This document shows, one piece after another, positions 9,226 to 18,362 of a stretch of 64,000 bases of DNA. The notes beneath the pieces were generated by a model that did not search any database, had not been told where the DNA came from, and was given only the letters and a program-made list of their open reading frames with translations. The DNA is taken from NCBI RefSeq assembly GCF_042650885.1, contig NZ_JBHSBU010000001.1, positions 3,968,001 through 4,032,000 of the forward strand, in the 5' to 3' direction. The first letter of the stretch is position 1. Each line of letters opens with the position of its first letter. This stretch comes from Chitinimonas_A lacunae (GTDB taxonomy: Bacteria > Pseudomonadota > Gammaproteobacteria > Burkholderiales > Chitinimonadaceae). Position numbers and translations under genes: made by a program.

Positions 9226-9972
9226 ATGGTGGACCCACGCTGGCGTTTCGGTCTGACTCTGGCCGGATCGGTGCTGCTGCACGGCCTGATCCTGGCCTGG
9301 CCGGTCAAGCCGCTGGCGCCGGCGGCCGTCACGCCGGGCCTGTCGGTGCGTTTGCAGCTACCTTCGCCGCGCACCACCGCGGCGGCGACGCCGATATTGA
9401 CCGGCAGTGGGATCGACAAGGTGGCGGCCGCCAGCGAGGCGGCACCGCCGCCGCCTGAACCGGTCGGTGCCGAGGCCCGGCCGGGCGAGCAGGAAGGTGC
9501 TGACGCCACGATCGAGATCAAGCCCTCGCTGCCGCAATGGCTGGCCGATCTGGCGCCCAGCGCCGATCCCACCTATTACGGCGCGGCCGATGTCGATGTG
9601 CGTGCCATGCCGCGCGGTGAGATCGAGGTGGAATTCCCGGGCGATCTGCCCCAGCCCAATGCCAGCGGCCGGGTGATGCTCGAAGTGCTGATCGATGAAT
9701 ACGGGGTAGTTGACGAAGTGACGGTGCTGTCCGCACTGCCGCCCGGGGTGTTCGAGGCCTATGCAATCCAGAGCTTTCGCCGCGCCCGCTTCTCCCCGGC
9801 CATCAAGAACGGCCGTTTCGTCAAAAGCCGCAAAGAGATCGATGTCTGCTACGGTGATTGCGACTCGGTGGCGCCCGTAGGCACGATCTTGCAGGTCGAT
9901 GGTCTTGATGTAAAAAAAGATGCCAAATCTTTGCAAGACAATAAGCCGGGAAATCAGATAAATAAACAATAA
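9226..9972 (+). CDS. TonB-family energy transducer-like protein
   Basis: 248 residues. One N-terminal membrane segment (about residues 10-27, LTLAGSVLLHGLILAWPV, with the His typical of the TonB anchor), a Pro/Ala/Glu-rich periplasmic linker, then a TonB C-terminal-like domain (about 140-215: GRVMLEVLIDEYGVVDEVTVL, FRRARFSPAIKNG). The family transmits proton-motive force to outer-membrane receptors, but this gene is far from exbBD at 33-34 kb. A tail of about 25 residues (VKKDAKSLQDNK and on) is encoded by conspicuously AT-rich DNA and lies beyond the normal domain end. ATG 9226 is only two bases after AGGGGG; GTG 9229 has slightly better spacing. Confidence 0.75.
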   Translation: MVDPRWRFGLTLAGSVLLHGLILAWPVKPLAPAAVTPGLSVRLQLPSPRTTAAATPILTGSGIDKVAAASEAAPPPPEPVGAEARPGEQEGADATIEIKPSLPQWLADLAPSADPTYYGAADVDVRAMPRGEIEVEFPGDLPQPNASGRVMLEVLIDEYGVVDEVTVLSALPPGVFEAYAIQSFRRARFSPAIKNGRFVKSRKEIDVCYGDCDSVAPVGTILQVDGLDVKKDAKSLQDNKPGNQINKQ

Positions 9973-10017
9973 ACTCACCGGTGGCCGAGCTGCCGGCCGG
10001 AGAAGGGGAGAACCAGT

Positions 10018-11838
10018 ATGTTGCGCCCGATGGCGATGGCTTTGTTGTGTCTTGGCTTGGGCGCCTGTGCCCTGTCACCCGGCTCGGCGCCGCCCGTCGC
10101 TGGCGCCGAACGTTCCCTGACCCCGGCCGCCGCCCTGCGTCTGCGCGTGCTGATGGACAGCTATCTCGAAGACGATCTGAAGCTCGCGCCCTGGCAGGCG
10201 ATCTATTACGACGACTGGCGCTTTCTCGACCGCTTCGACGCCGACCTCGACGACAGCTACCTGGCTGCGCGGGCGACCCTGGAGCGGCGTTATCTGGCGG
10301 CGGTCGAGGCCATCGATGCCAAGTCGCTGCAAGGCGAAGACCGGCTGGCCTACGAGGTCTTCCGGCGCGACCGCGAGATGGAGGTGGCCGGGCTGGCCTT
10401 TCCCTGGCATCTATTGCCGCTCAATCAATACGAAAGTCCGGCCAATGATTTCGCCCAGCTGGGCTCGGGCGAGAGTACCCAGCCGTTTCAGACGGTCGAG
10501 CACTACCAGCGTTTCCTGCGCAAGGCCGACGGTTTTTCCGCCTGGGTCGATCAGGCCATCGAGCGACTCAAGGAAGGCCGGCGTCGGGGCATCGTATTGC
10601 CGCGGGTGCTGGTCGAGCGAATGCTGCCGCAATTGCAGGAACTGGGCGACGGCCCGCCCGAGCAGAGCGTGTTCTGGGGGCCGATCTCGCGTTTTCCCGC
10701 CAACTTCTCGGCGACCGACCGGCAGCGGCTGGCCGAAGCCTATCGGCAGAAGATCGCGACGGTGATCCTGCCGGCTTACCGGCGGCTCCATGCAATGGTG
10801 CGCGACGACTATCTGCCTTATGCCCGCCGCGATGCGGGCCTGGGCGGACTGCCCGGTGGTGCGGCCTGGTACAGCCATCTGGTGCGGCTCAATACCACCA
10901 CCGACCTGTCGCCGGCGCAGATCCACCGGCTTGGCCTTGATGAAGTGGCACGGCTGCGGGCCGAGATGGAGAAGGTTCGGCAGCGGGTGGGCTTCCAGGG
11001 CGATCTGCACCAGTTCTTCGACCATCTCAAGACCGACCCGCGCTACTACTACCGCCGGGGCGACGAGGTGATCGCTGGCTATCAGGCACTCAAGGCCCGC
11101 ATCAATGCCCGGCTGCCGCAACTGTTTGCCACGCTGCCCAAGCAGGATTATGTGATCCGCGAAGTCGAAGCCTTCCGTGCCGCCTCGGCCGCCGGCGCCT
11201 CCTACGAGCCCGGCTCGCCCGACGGCAGCCGGCCTGGCGTGTTCTTCGTCAATACCATCGAGCTGAGCGCCCAGCCCAAATTCGGTATGGAAACCCTGTC
11301 GCTGCACGAGGCTGCCCCGGGCCACCATTTCCAGAACAGCGTATTGCGGGCGCAGAGCCGGCTATCCAAATACCAGCGCTACAACGGCTATGTCGCCTAC
11401 GGCGAAGGCTGGGCGCTGTATGCCGAGACGCTGGGGCCGGAACTGGGACTATTCCAGGACCCCTATCAGTACTACGGCCATCTGTCCGACGCCATGCTGC
11501 GGGCGATGCGGCTGGTGGTCGACACCGGCCTGCACGCCTACGGCTGGAGCCGCGAACGGGCGATTGCCTATATGCGCGACAATTCGAGCATGTCGGATGA
11601 GGACATCGTGCGCGAAGTCGAGCGCTATATGGCCGACCCGGGCCAGGCGCTGGCCTACAAGATCGGTCAGATGAAGATCCGCGAACTGCGCAACGAGGCC
11701 GAACGCCGGCTCGGCAAACGCTTCGATGTGCGCCAGTTCCACGACCAGGTGCTGCTGTCGGGCGAGCTGCCGATGGCGGTGCTGGAAAGCAAGATTCGGC
11801 AGTGGATTGCCAGTCAGGAAGGGAAGCGGGCGGGGTAG
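10018..11838 (+). CDS. DUF885 family lipoprotein, putative metallopeptidase
   Basis: 606 residues. The leader ends in the lipobox LGAC, so it is probably a lipid-anchored envelope protein. The body matches DUF885: an all-helical fold with the zinc-binding sequence SLHEAAPGHHFQ (about residues 428-438) and the downstream EGWALYAE segment that supplies the third ligand in related M3/M32-like peptidases. Both motifs are intact, supporting peptidase activity. GGAG precedes the ATG. It appears monocistronic, followed by a repeat-containing spacer. The substrate is unknown. Confidence 0.85.
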   Translation: MLRPMAMALLCLGLGACALSPGSAPPVAGAERSLTPAAALRLRVLMDSYLEDDLKLAPWQAIYYDDWRFLDRFDADLDDSYLAARATLERRYLAAVEAIDAKSLQGEDRLAYEVFRRDREMEVAGLAFPWHLLPLNQYESPANDFAQLGSGESTQPFQTVEHYQRFLRKADGFSAWVDQAIERLKEGRRRGIVLPRVLVERMLPQLQELGDGPPEQSVFWGPISRFPANFSATDRQRLAEAYRQKIATVILPAYRRLHAMVRDDYLPYARRDAGLGGLPGGAAWYSHLVRLNTTTDLSPAQIHRLGLDEVARLRAEMEKVRQRVGFQGDLHQFFDHLKTDPRYYYRRGDEVIAGYQALKARINARLPQLFATLPKQDYVIREVEAFRAASAAGASYEPGSPDGSRPGVFFVNTIELSAQPKFGMETLSLHEAAPGHHFQNSVLRAQSRLSKYQRYNGYVAYGEGWALYAETLGPELGLFQDPYQYYGHLSDAMLRAMRLVVDTGLHAYGWSRERAIAYMRDNSSMSDEDIVREVERYMADPGQALAYKIGQMKIRELRNEAERRLGKRFDVRQFHDQVLLSGELPMAVLESKIRQWIASQEGKRAG

Positions 11839-11918
11839 AGGCCGGCGCTCGGTGGGCATCCGGACTGTTTCCGCGGGGCGGACGCCGATTTAGCAATCCT
11901 GTCCAAGACTGCCAAATC

Positions 11919-12063
11919 GTAGGGTGCGTCAGCGCATTTCCATTTGAACCGGCATCGCCGCTAAGCCTGGTGAAGTACTGTACGCCTGCGCTTTGAGGTC
12001 CGGACACGCTGACGCCGAATTGGCTGGAAATGCGCTAGCCGCACAGCGGCGTAACGTACCGTG
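11919..12063. repeat. Palindromic dispersed repeat, fuller copy
   Basis: A perfect 12-base inverted repeat, AGCGCATTTCCA (11931-11942) and TGGAAATGCGCT (12025-12036), encloses an 82-base middle. The arms extend outward through GTGCG/CGCAC. Inside, CGCTGACGC at 12007-12015 is a second possible partner for GCGTCAGCG at 11926-11934. Bases 12001-12038 match 998-1035 at 35 of 38. It lies between the DUF885 gene and ppa, contains no gene, and resembles a REP/MITE-like element. No target duplication was established. Confidence 0.6.
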
Positions 12064-12147
12064 GTTTCCGGCCTCTCCAAGGCAAATGGTGGCCTGGGAG
12101 GCCAAGGGCGGCCGCTGCGGTGGAAACGGCGCGGATGCTCCATAGAG

Positions 12148-12172
12148 AAAAACCCGCTTTCGCGGGTTTTTT
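12148..12172 (-). terminator. Rho-independent terminator of ppa
   Basis: A hairpin AACCCGC-TTTC-GCGGGTT is flanked by A- and T-runs on both sides, so it can end transcription in both directions. It lies 20 bases beyond the ppa stop on the minus strand. Confidence 0.85.
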
Positions 12173-12191
12173 CGCAAGCTGCCGAAGCCGC

Positions 12192-12722
12192 TTATTCCTT
12201 GCCGTAGCGTTCCACGCCCGATACCAGTTCCTGCTTGGCGTCTTCGATGCCAGCCCAGCCCTGGATCTTGACCCACTTACCTTTTTCCAGGTCCTTGTAG
12301 TGGGTGAAGAAGTGTTCGATCTGCTGCAGCAGCAGCTTGGGCAGGTCGTCGGTGCTCTGGATGTCCTGATACATCGGGCAGAGCTTCGGTACCGGCACGG
12401 CGATCAGCTTGGCGTCGATGCCGGCCTCGTCTTCCATCTTCAGCATGCCCAGCGCGCGGCAGCGGACCACCACACCGAGGCTCAGCGGGAAGGGCGTCAC
12501 CACCAGCACGTCGACCGGATCGCCATCTTCGGACAGGGTCTGCGGCACATAACCGTAGTTGCAGGGGTAGAACATCGCCGTGCCCATGAAGCGATCGACG
12601 AACATGGCGCCGGTGTCCTTGTCCAGCTCGTACTTGATCGGGGCGCTGTTGGCGGGGATTTCGATGATGACGTTGAAGTCGTTCGGCACGTCCTTGCCGG
12701 CCGGTACGCGGTCCAGAATCAT
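12192..12722 (-). CDS. ppa: Inorganic pyrophosphatase
   Basis: 176 residues, the usual length of bacterial family I pyrophosphatase; hydrolyses PPi to phosphate in the cytoplasm. Visible signatures are [19 protein letters not shown] near the N-terminus, [24 protein letters not shown] with the metal-binding Asp cluster, and [14 protein letters not shown] near the end. All expected acidic residues appear present. It is transcribed divergently from the YoaK-like gene and ends at a clear terminator. A PPi-type phosphofructokinase is encoded in the same window, so both a PPi-hydrolysing and a PPi-using enzyme are present. Confidence 0.95.
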   Translation of the reverse strand: MILDRVPAGKDVPNDFNVIIEIPANSAPIKYELDKDTGAMFVDRFMGTAMFYPCNYGYVPQTLSEDGDPVDVLVVTPFPLSLGVVVRCRALGMLKMEDEAGIDAKLIAVPVPKLCPMYQDIQSTDDLPKLLLQQIEHFFTHYKDLEKGKWVKIQGWAGIEDAKQELVSGVERYGKE

Positions 12723-12866
12723 GGTCTTGTCCTTGAAACGGTAGTGGAAGACAGGGCGCCGATTTTATCTCGCTTCGCTGGCGCCGCGCTTGCGTTTGTT
12801 GTGTTGCTGTATATGATCGGACGGCATATCGGCGCTGTCGCCGTTCCTGTCGTTTCCCATCCTTCC

Positions 12867-13622
12867 ATGCCCATCGAATACTTGCGCCAATTCAGCGGCG
12901 AACAGCGCAGCGTCGCCGCCGACCGCCGGCTCGGGCGCTCGCTTGCCTGCATCGCGGGCGCGGTCAACGCCGGTGGTTTTCTGGCGATCGGCGCCTACAC
13001 CTCCCATATGACCGGTATGGCGTCCGCGTTCGCCGACCAGATGGCCCTGGGCCACTTCCCCGCCGCCCTGGCCGCGCTGGCGGCGCTGCTGGCCTTTGTG
13101 CTCGGTGCGATCAGCTCGACGCTGCTGCTCAACTGGGGCCGGCGACGCGGACTGCGCAGCCGCTATGCGCTGGCGCTGTTGCTGGAGGCGCTGTTATTGC
13201 TGCTGTTCGGACTGCTCGGCGCCGCACTTGCCCGCTTCACCGCACTGCTGGCACCCGCGACCGTGCTGTTGCTGTGCTACATCATGGGGCTACAGAACGC
13301 CATGATCACCAAGCTGTCGCGCGCTGAGATTCGTACCACCCATCTGACCGGCATGTTGACCGATATCGGTATCGAGCTGGGCCGGCTGCTGTTCCAGCGC
13401 AGCGTCGGTCCGGAGTCGGTTCAGGTCGATACCGCCAAGCTGGCCCTGCACCTGAGCCTGGTCGGCAGCTTCTGCGGCGGCGCCCTGATTGGTGCCTGGG
13501 CGTTTCAGCGGGTCGGGTATATTGCGACGCTGCCGCTGGCTTGCTGGCTGGGCCTGCTGGCTTCGGTGCCGGTGGCCGACGATATCCGCCAGGGCTGGCG
13601 GCAGTGGCGCGACCGGCGTTGA
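12867..13622 (+). CDS. YoaK/DUF1275 family membrane protein
   Basis: 251 residues, about six membrane segments. The family features are AGAVNAGGFLAIGAYTSHMTGMAS at the N-terminus, GLQNAMITKLSRAEIRTTHLTGMLTDIGIELG in the centre, and hydrophobic helices between. The molecular function of DUF1275 proteins is not established; a transporter-like role is often assumed. No strong ribosome site precedes ATG 12867, and an in-frame ATG at 12813 would add 18 residues; the later one matches where family similarity begins. Followed 42 bases later by a small metal-binding protein gene. Confidence 0.78.
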   Translation: MPIEYLRQFSGEQRSVAADRRLGRSLACIAGAVNAGGFLAIGAYTSHMTGMASAFADQMALGHFPAALAALAALLAFVLGAISSTLLLNWGRRRGLRSRYALALLLEALLLLLFGLLGAALARFTALLAPATVLLLCYIMGLQNAMITKLSRAEIRTTHLTGMLTDIGIELGRLLFQRSVGPESVQVDTAKLALHLSLVGSFCGGALIGAWAFQRVGYIATLPLACWLGLLASVPVADDIRQGWRQWRDRR

Positions 13623-13664
13623 GTGCCTCACCCTTTCCCCTCTATTCACTTGTGGAGAAGCAAG

Positions 13665-13871
13665 ATGGAACACACTTTCCAGATCGAAGGCATGAGCTGC
13701 GGCGGTTGTGTCGCGGCGGTCGAGCAGGCGCTGAAGTCGGTACCGGGCGTGACGACCGTCCGGGTTGACCTGGGCGCCAAATCGGCACTGATCGAGTTCG
13801 ACCCGAGCAAGACCGCCCCGCCGGCATTGCGCGAGGCCATTGAAGCGGCGGGTTATGAGGTGGTTGCCTAA
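13665..13871 (+). CDS. CopZ-like heavy-metal-associated (HMA) domain protein
   Basis: 68 residues, a single HMA ferredoxin-like fold. The metal-binding loop is GMSCGGCVAAV (the MxCxxC motif), with GVTTVRVDLGAKSALIEFD and the C-terminal AIEAAGYEV typical of copper chaperones and of ATPase N-terminal domains. It probably carries Cu(I) or another soft metal in the cytoplasm. No P-type ATPase is adjacent, so its partner is elsewhere. The start is ATG 13665, seven bases after GGAGA; upstream in-frame codons have no support. Together with the bufferin operon at 47-49 kb it is one of two probable copper-handling loci here. Confidence 0.88.
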   Translation: MEHTFQIEGMSCGGCVAAVEQALKSVPGVTTVRVDLGAKSALIEFDPSKTAPPALREAIEAAGYEVVA

Positions 13872-14019
13872 AATATTCCTTTATTTTTAGAGGCAGCTGC
13901 CTGTCTTGGAGATATTTTTCCTATATTTTTCTATTTCAGAATAGCGCAGCACTCGCACCGTTCGGACGGCTACACTGGGTCGAACAGCCGTTCGAGCCGT
14001 GCGGGAGGCGGCCATCACG

Positions 14020-16713
14020 ATGGATATCTGGACTGCCATGAAGGCCCACTATCTCACCCCTCTGTTCCAACCCAAGAGCGTCGCGGTGATCGGGGCGTCG
14101 GAAACCCCGGAATCGGTCGGTTCGCGCGTGTTCCGCAATCTGCTCGATGCGCCGTTCAAGGGGCGGATCTACGGGGTCAATCTGCGTCACCCGACGGTAT
14201 ACGGTGAGCGGGTCTATGCCCGTCTACGCGATCTGCCCGAGCGGGAGATCGATCTGGCGGTGATCGCCACCGCTGCCCGCACCCTGCCGCAGTTGCTGCG
14301 CGAATGCGGCGAACACGGCGTGAAGACGGCGCTGGTGCTGTCGCGCGATTTTGTGGCGGTCGACAGCCATAACCGCGCCCTGCTCAACGAAGCGATGCAG
14401 GAAGCGCAGCGCTATGGGCTGCGCGTGCTCGGCCCCAATCTGCTCGGGCTGATGCGGCCCGATATCGGCCTGATCGCCGCCAACTACCAGGGCCGGGTCA
14501 AGCCGGGCAATCTGGCGCTGCTGTCGCAGTCAAGTTCGGTGGCGAGTGCCGTGCTCGATTGGGCGGAGGCGCACGAGGTGGGTTTTTCCAATGTGGTGTC
14601 GCTGGGTGCCGCTGCCGATGTCAATTTCGGCGAGATTCTCGATTACCTGTCGCAGGACAGCCGTACCCACGGCATCTTGCTGTATCTCGAAGATGTGGGT
14701 GAGGCACGCGGCTTTATGAGCGCCTTGCGGGCGGCGGCGCGCACCAAGCCGGTGGTGACGCTCAAGGTGGGCCGCTATGCCGAGCCTGGGGTGTCGAGCA
14801 CGGCGGCACGCACCCACTCGGAGCGGCTGATCGGCCGCGATGACGCATTCGATGCGGCCATGCGCCGTGCCGGGGTGCTGCGCGTGTCAACCATGGTGCA
14901 GATGTCGATTGCCGCCCGAATGCTGGCTGCCAACTATCGGGTGCGAGGCCGGCGGCTGGCGGTGATTTCCAATGGCTATGGCGTCGGCCGGATGGCGGTG
15001 GACCGGGCGCGTGAACTCCAGGTGGAGCTGCCCCGACTCGACCCGGCCACGATTGCCCGGCTCGACGCGGTATTGCCGCCGATCGGCAGTCACGATAATC
15101 CGGTCGATATTCTGGGCGATGCGCCGCCCGATCGTTTTGTGGCGGCAACCGAAGCCTGTCTGGCCGATCCGCAGATCGACGGTGTGATGGTGCTGCTGAC
15201 GCCGCAGGCGGGCACCGACGATCTGTTGACGGCCGAGCGCATGATCACGCTGCGTGACCAGACCGACAAATTGCTGCTGCTGGTATGGCTGGGCGACAAG
15301 AAGATCGCCCTGTCGAGAAAACGGCTCGATCGCGCCAAGATGGCCTATTTCACTGCGCCTGAGCATGCCGTCGAGGCGTTTGCCAGTCTGGCGGCCTATG
15401 CCCATATCCAATTGCTGAGCTTGCAGACGCCAGGCCCGCTGGCTTCGCGCGATGCGCCCGATGTGGCGGCGGCCCGCGCGGCGATCCGGCGGGCGCTCGA
15501 CGCTGGCCGCGCCACCCTCGACGCGCGCGAGACCATGACGGTACTCGAAGCCTTCCATATCCCGTTTGCTGCCTCGCAGACGGTCCGGACCGTGGACGAG
15601 GCGGTGGCTGCCGCCGTCAAGCTCGGCCTGCCGGTGGCCCTCAAGATCGACGCTGACGGGGTATTGCATAAAAGCGAGGTCGAAGGGGTGCTGCTCGATC
15701 TGCACACCCTCGATGCCGTTGCGGCCGCCGCGACGCAGTTGCTGGTGGAATCGGCCAAGCGTGGGCTCAATCTGCAAGGTCTGGTGGTGCAGAAGATGCA
15801 CAGCCGTCGCCATGGCCGCGAATTGATGATCGGCGCGGCGCGCGATGCGGTATTCGGCCCGCTGATCCTGTTTGGCGCCGGTGGCGAGGCGGTGGAGCTG
15901 TTCGATGATGTGGCGGTGACGCTGCCGCCCCTCAACGATGTGATCGCCCACAGCCTGATCCGCCGCAGCAAGATCGCCCGGGCGCTTGGCCCGTACCGTA
16001 ACCATCCGGCGGCCAATATGGAGGCGGTCAAGGAAGTGCTGCTGCGGCTGTCGGAAATGGTGTGCGAGCTGCCCGAGCTGCAAGAGATCGATCTCAATCC
16101 GGTGGTGGTGGACGAGCACGGCGCCGTGGCCGTCGATGCCGGCATGACGGTGGCGCCGCTGCCGGCGAAGTTCCGTCGCTACAGCCATATGGCGATCCAT
16201 CCCTATCCGTCCCATCTGGTGCGCGAAGGCCAGTTACGCGATGGCCTGGCTTATACGCTGCGGCCTATCCGTCCCGAGGACGCCGAGATGGAGCAGCGTT
16301 TCGTGCGCGAGGAACTGTCGGAACAGAGCCGTTTCAACCGCTTTATGGGTACGGTCAAGCAACTGACCAAGCCCCTGTTGGTGCGCTTGACCCAGCTCGA
16401 CTATGCCCGCGAGATGGCGCTGATTGCGGTAGCGGGCGAGCAGATGCTTGGGGTGGCGCGTTTTTCGGTCAATCCGGACTTCGACAGCTGCGAATTCGCC
16501 ATCGCCATCGGCGACCGCTGGCAAGGCCGCGGTCTCGGCAACCAATTGATGAACGCCCTGTTCGAGGCAGCACGCGGGATGGAGTTGACCACCATGGAAG
16601 GCGATATTCTCGCATCCAATTCACCGATGCTGGGCTTGATGAAAAAGCTGGGATTCGACATCCGGCCCCATCCTGACGATCCGCAACTGAAATGGGTCGT
16701 GAAGCGGCTGTAA
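14020..16713 (+). CDS. Pat-type protein acetyltransferase fused to NDP-forming acyl-CoA synthetase
   Basis: 897 residues, the length and layout of E. coli PatZ/YfiQ (886). In order: CoA-binding Rossmann domain (about 10-140, VIGASETPESVGSRVF), succinyl-CoA-ligase-like domains (about 150-460, LLSQSSSVASAVLDWAE), an ATP-grasp part (about 480-700, GLPVALKIDADGVLHKSEVEGV) and a C-terminal GNAT domain (about 740-897, with the acetyl-CoA loop RWQGRGLGNQL). Such proteins acetylate lysines, classically inactivating acetyl-CoA synthetase. A GTG at 13999 is in frame, but the GGAGG at 14002-14006 fits ATG 14020 better. Confidence 0.87.
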   Translation: MDIWTAMKAHYLTPLFQPKSVAVIGASETPESVGSRVFRNLLDAPFKGRIYGVNLRHPTVYGERVYARLRDLPEREIDLAVIATAARTLPQLLRECGEHGVKTALVLSRDFVAVDSHNRALLNEAMQEAQRYGLRVLGPNLLGLMRPDIGLIAANYQGRVKPGNLALLSQSSSVASAVLDWAEAHEVGFSNVVSLGAAADVNFGEILDYLSQDSRTHGILLYLEDVGEARGFMSALRAAARTKPVVTLKVGRYAEPGVSSTAARTHSERLIGRDDAFDAAMRRAGVLRVSTMVQMSIAARMLAANYRVRGRRLAVISNGYGVGRMAVDRARELQVELPRLDPATIARLDAVLPPIGSHDNPVDILGDAPPDRFVAATEACLADPQIDGVMVLLTPQAGTDDLLTAERMITLRDQTDKLLLLVWLGDKKIALSRKRLDRAKMAYFTAPEHAVEAFASLAAYAHIQLLSLQTPGPLASRDAPDVAAARAAIRRALDAGRATLDARETMTVLEAFHIPFAASQTVRTVDEAVAAAVKLGLPVALKIDADGVLHKSEVEGVLLDLHTLDAVAAAATQLLVESAKRGLNLQGLVVQKMHSRRHGRELMIGAARDAVFGPLILFGAGGEAVELFDDVAVTLPPLNDVIAHSLIRRSKIARALGPYRNHPAANMEAVKEVLLRLSEMVCELPELQEIDLNPVVVDEHGAVAVDAGMTVAPLPAKFRRYSHMAIHPYPSHLVREGQLRDGLAYTLRPIRPEDAEMEQRFVREELSEQSRFNRFMGTVKQLTKPLLVRLTQLDYAREMALIAVAGEQMLGVARFSVNPDFDSCEFAIAIGDRWQGRGLGNQLMNALFEAARGMELTTMEGDILASNSPMLGLMKKLGFDIRPHPDDPQLKWVVKRL

Positions 16714-16839
16714 GCGCGCCGGACCGGTCCCGGACGCTCAGTAGACGCACGCTGGCCGGCTCGGTGAGCCCCTTAAGTAACATGCCCTGTTGGACTCCCT
16801 GCCTTGGTGACCCGGTTGGCGAGGCCAGTCTGCATCACT

Positions 16840-18117
16840 TCAGCGCGGCATCAGACTGTCCAACCTGAACACCGTCTGCCCCGACAGCGGCAAGAGGCTC
16901 AGTTCGGCCTGATAGTCCTGCCCCTGGAAGCCCACGCATGGCAGGGACAGGCGGATGTCGGTGCCGACCATCTTTGCCTGGGCCATGCACGAGTCGGCCT
17001 GCTTGAGGTCGAGAGCGGCCGGGGCGTGCTGGACGAGTTGGGGGAGCGGCTGGGCCGGGTTGTCGATATGGTTGACCTGGCCCCACCAATAGAGTCGTCC
17101 CGTTCCGGTCAGGGCGGCGGCGGCGAAGCGGCCGATGACCACTTCCTTCAAGGTCTGGCCGATCCAGCGGCTGCCGTCGAGTTCGACCGGGGTGATGGAG
17201 CCCTCGGCATTGCCGCGACCATGGAGCACCCCGGCCTGATCGCGTCCCCAGCCCCATAAGGCGCTGCCGTCCTCATTGAGCGCCAGGGTATAGGTCGAAC
17301 CGGGGATGATGGCTTTCCAGCTGCGGCCAAGCCGGGTCGGCACCAGCACATCCTCGCAGCGCCCGCCTGGGGCGACCCCGACCTGGCATTGCAGGTTGTA
17401 GCCCCAGCCCAGCCATTCGCCCGACTGGGTGCGGGCAAAGTTGTGCTGCTCACCGATGGCGATTTCGCGCAGGGCCGGCAGTTCCAGCTTGACCGGGCGC
17501 AGGCGCATCGTGGTGCTGCCGTCGCCGAGCGAACCGTGGTCGTTGTAGCCCCAGGCCCATAACTCGCCGCTCTCGGTCAGGGCGAAGCTGCTGTTGAAGC
17601 GCGTACCGATCTGGCGCACCTTGCTCAGGCCCGCCACCTGGAGCGGCTGATGGGCATTGTTGTGGCTGCCATCGCCAATCTGACCGAAGACATTCCAGCC
17701 CCAGGCCCAGACCGTGCCATCGCGTTTGAGCGCCAGACCATGGCCGTAGCCGGCGGCGATCTGCACGACCTCGCTGAGCTTGCGCACCTGGACCCACTCG
17801 GACGGCGAACCGGCATCGTTGCCCGTGGCACCGAGCCCCGAGAGGCCGTTGGCCCAGACCGTGCCGTCTTCGCGCAAAGCCAGCCGAGCCTGAAGGCCGA
17901 TGGCTACCTGGCGCAGCTGGCGCGGCGGCGCCGTCTCATCGGCCATCGCCGCCAGCGAGAACTGGCCGCGCGCATCGGCCAGCGGGCGCAGATTGACGGC
18001 GCTGCCGTTGTCGCGCAGCACCAGACCATTGTCGAGGCCCAGCGCCAGCCGGTCGGCCAGCGGGGCGGTTGCCACCAGGGCGGTGCTCAACCAGAGAAGG
18101 GAACAGGGGATGCGCAC
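16840..18117 (-). CDS. Exported RCC1-repeat beta-propeller protein
   Basis: 425 residues. A Sec leader MRIPCSLLWLSTALVATAPLA is followed by at least five RCC1/ATS1-type blades of the form LxEDGTVWAWGxNxxGQLGDG (for example DGTVWAWGWNVFGQIGDGS and SGELWAWGYNDHGSLGDGS), then a C-terminal beta-rich part. The fold is a protein-interaction propeller; bacterial exported forms have no agreed function. An ATG at 18135 is in frame, but AGGAGG at 18124-18129 lies after it and six bases before GTG 18117, so GTG is the probable start and gives a cleaner leader. Upstream lies a perfect 19-base palindrome. The gene is convergent with pat. Confidence 0.82.
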   Translation of the reverse strand: MRIPCSLLWLSTALVATAPLADRLALGLDNGLVLRDNGSAVNLRPLADARGQFSLAAMADETAPPRQLRQVAIGLQARLALREDGTVWANGLSGLGATGNDAGSPSEWVQVRKLSEVVQIAAGYGHGLALKRDGTVWAWGWNVFGQIGDGSHNNAHQPLQVAGLSKVRQIGTRFNSSFALTESGELWAWGYNDHGSLGDGSTTMRLRPVKLELPALREIAIGEQHNFARTQSGEWLGWGYNLQCQVGVAPGGRCEDVLVPTRLGRSWKAIIPGSTYTLALNEDGSALWGWGRDQAGVLHGRGNAEGSITPVELDGSRWIGQTLKEVVIGRFAAAALTGTGRLYWWGQVNHIDNPAQPLPQLVQHAPAALDLKQADSCMAQAKMVGTDIRLSLPCVGFQGQDYQAELSLLPLSGQTVFRLDSLMPR

Positions 18118-18285
18118 AATGAGCCTCCTAAGCATCGAGCCGGCGCGGCGCCGATGGCGCGTCCCGGAAGGCTGCGGATGATAGAAGTGGCGCCGGTCAA
18201 AGTAAAACGCGCCTGAAGCGCGGCAGACCCGGGAAGATGCTGAACAGACGGCAAGCAGAGTGCCTGCACAGGGTGTCAGGTGGTT

Positions 18286-18304
18286 ATTCCATTACTAATG
18301 GAAT
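18286..18304. promoter_or_regulatory. 19-base perfect palindrome, possible operator
   Basis: ATTCCATTA-C-TAATGGAAT is a 9-base inverted repeat around one central base, in an AT-rich stretch upstream of the RCC1-protein gene and downstream of the CheY-like gene. No T-run follows on either strand, so a terminator is unlikely. A dimeric regulator site is the simplest reading. Confidence 0.45.
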
Positions 18305-18362
18305 TAGCCATATACCTTGAATGTGTTTTGCAGAATATTTTCTTTTAAGGGTTGGTGGAGAT

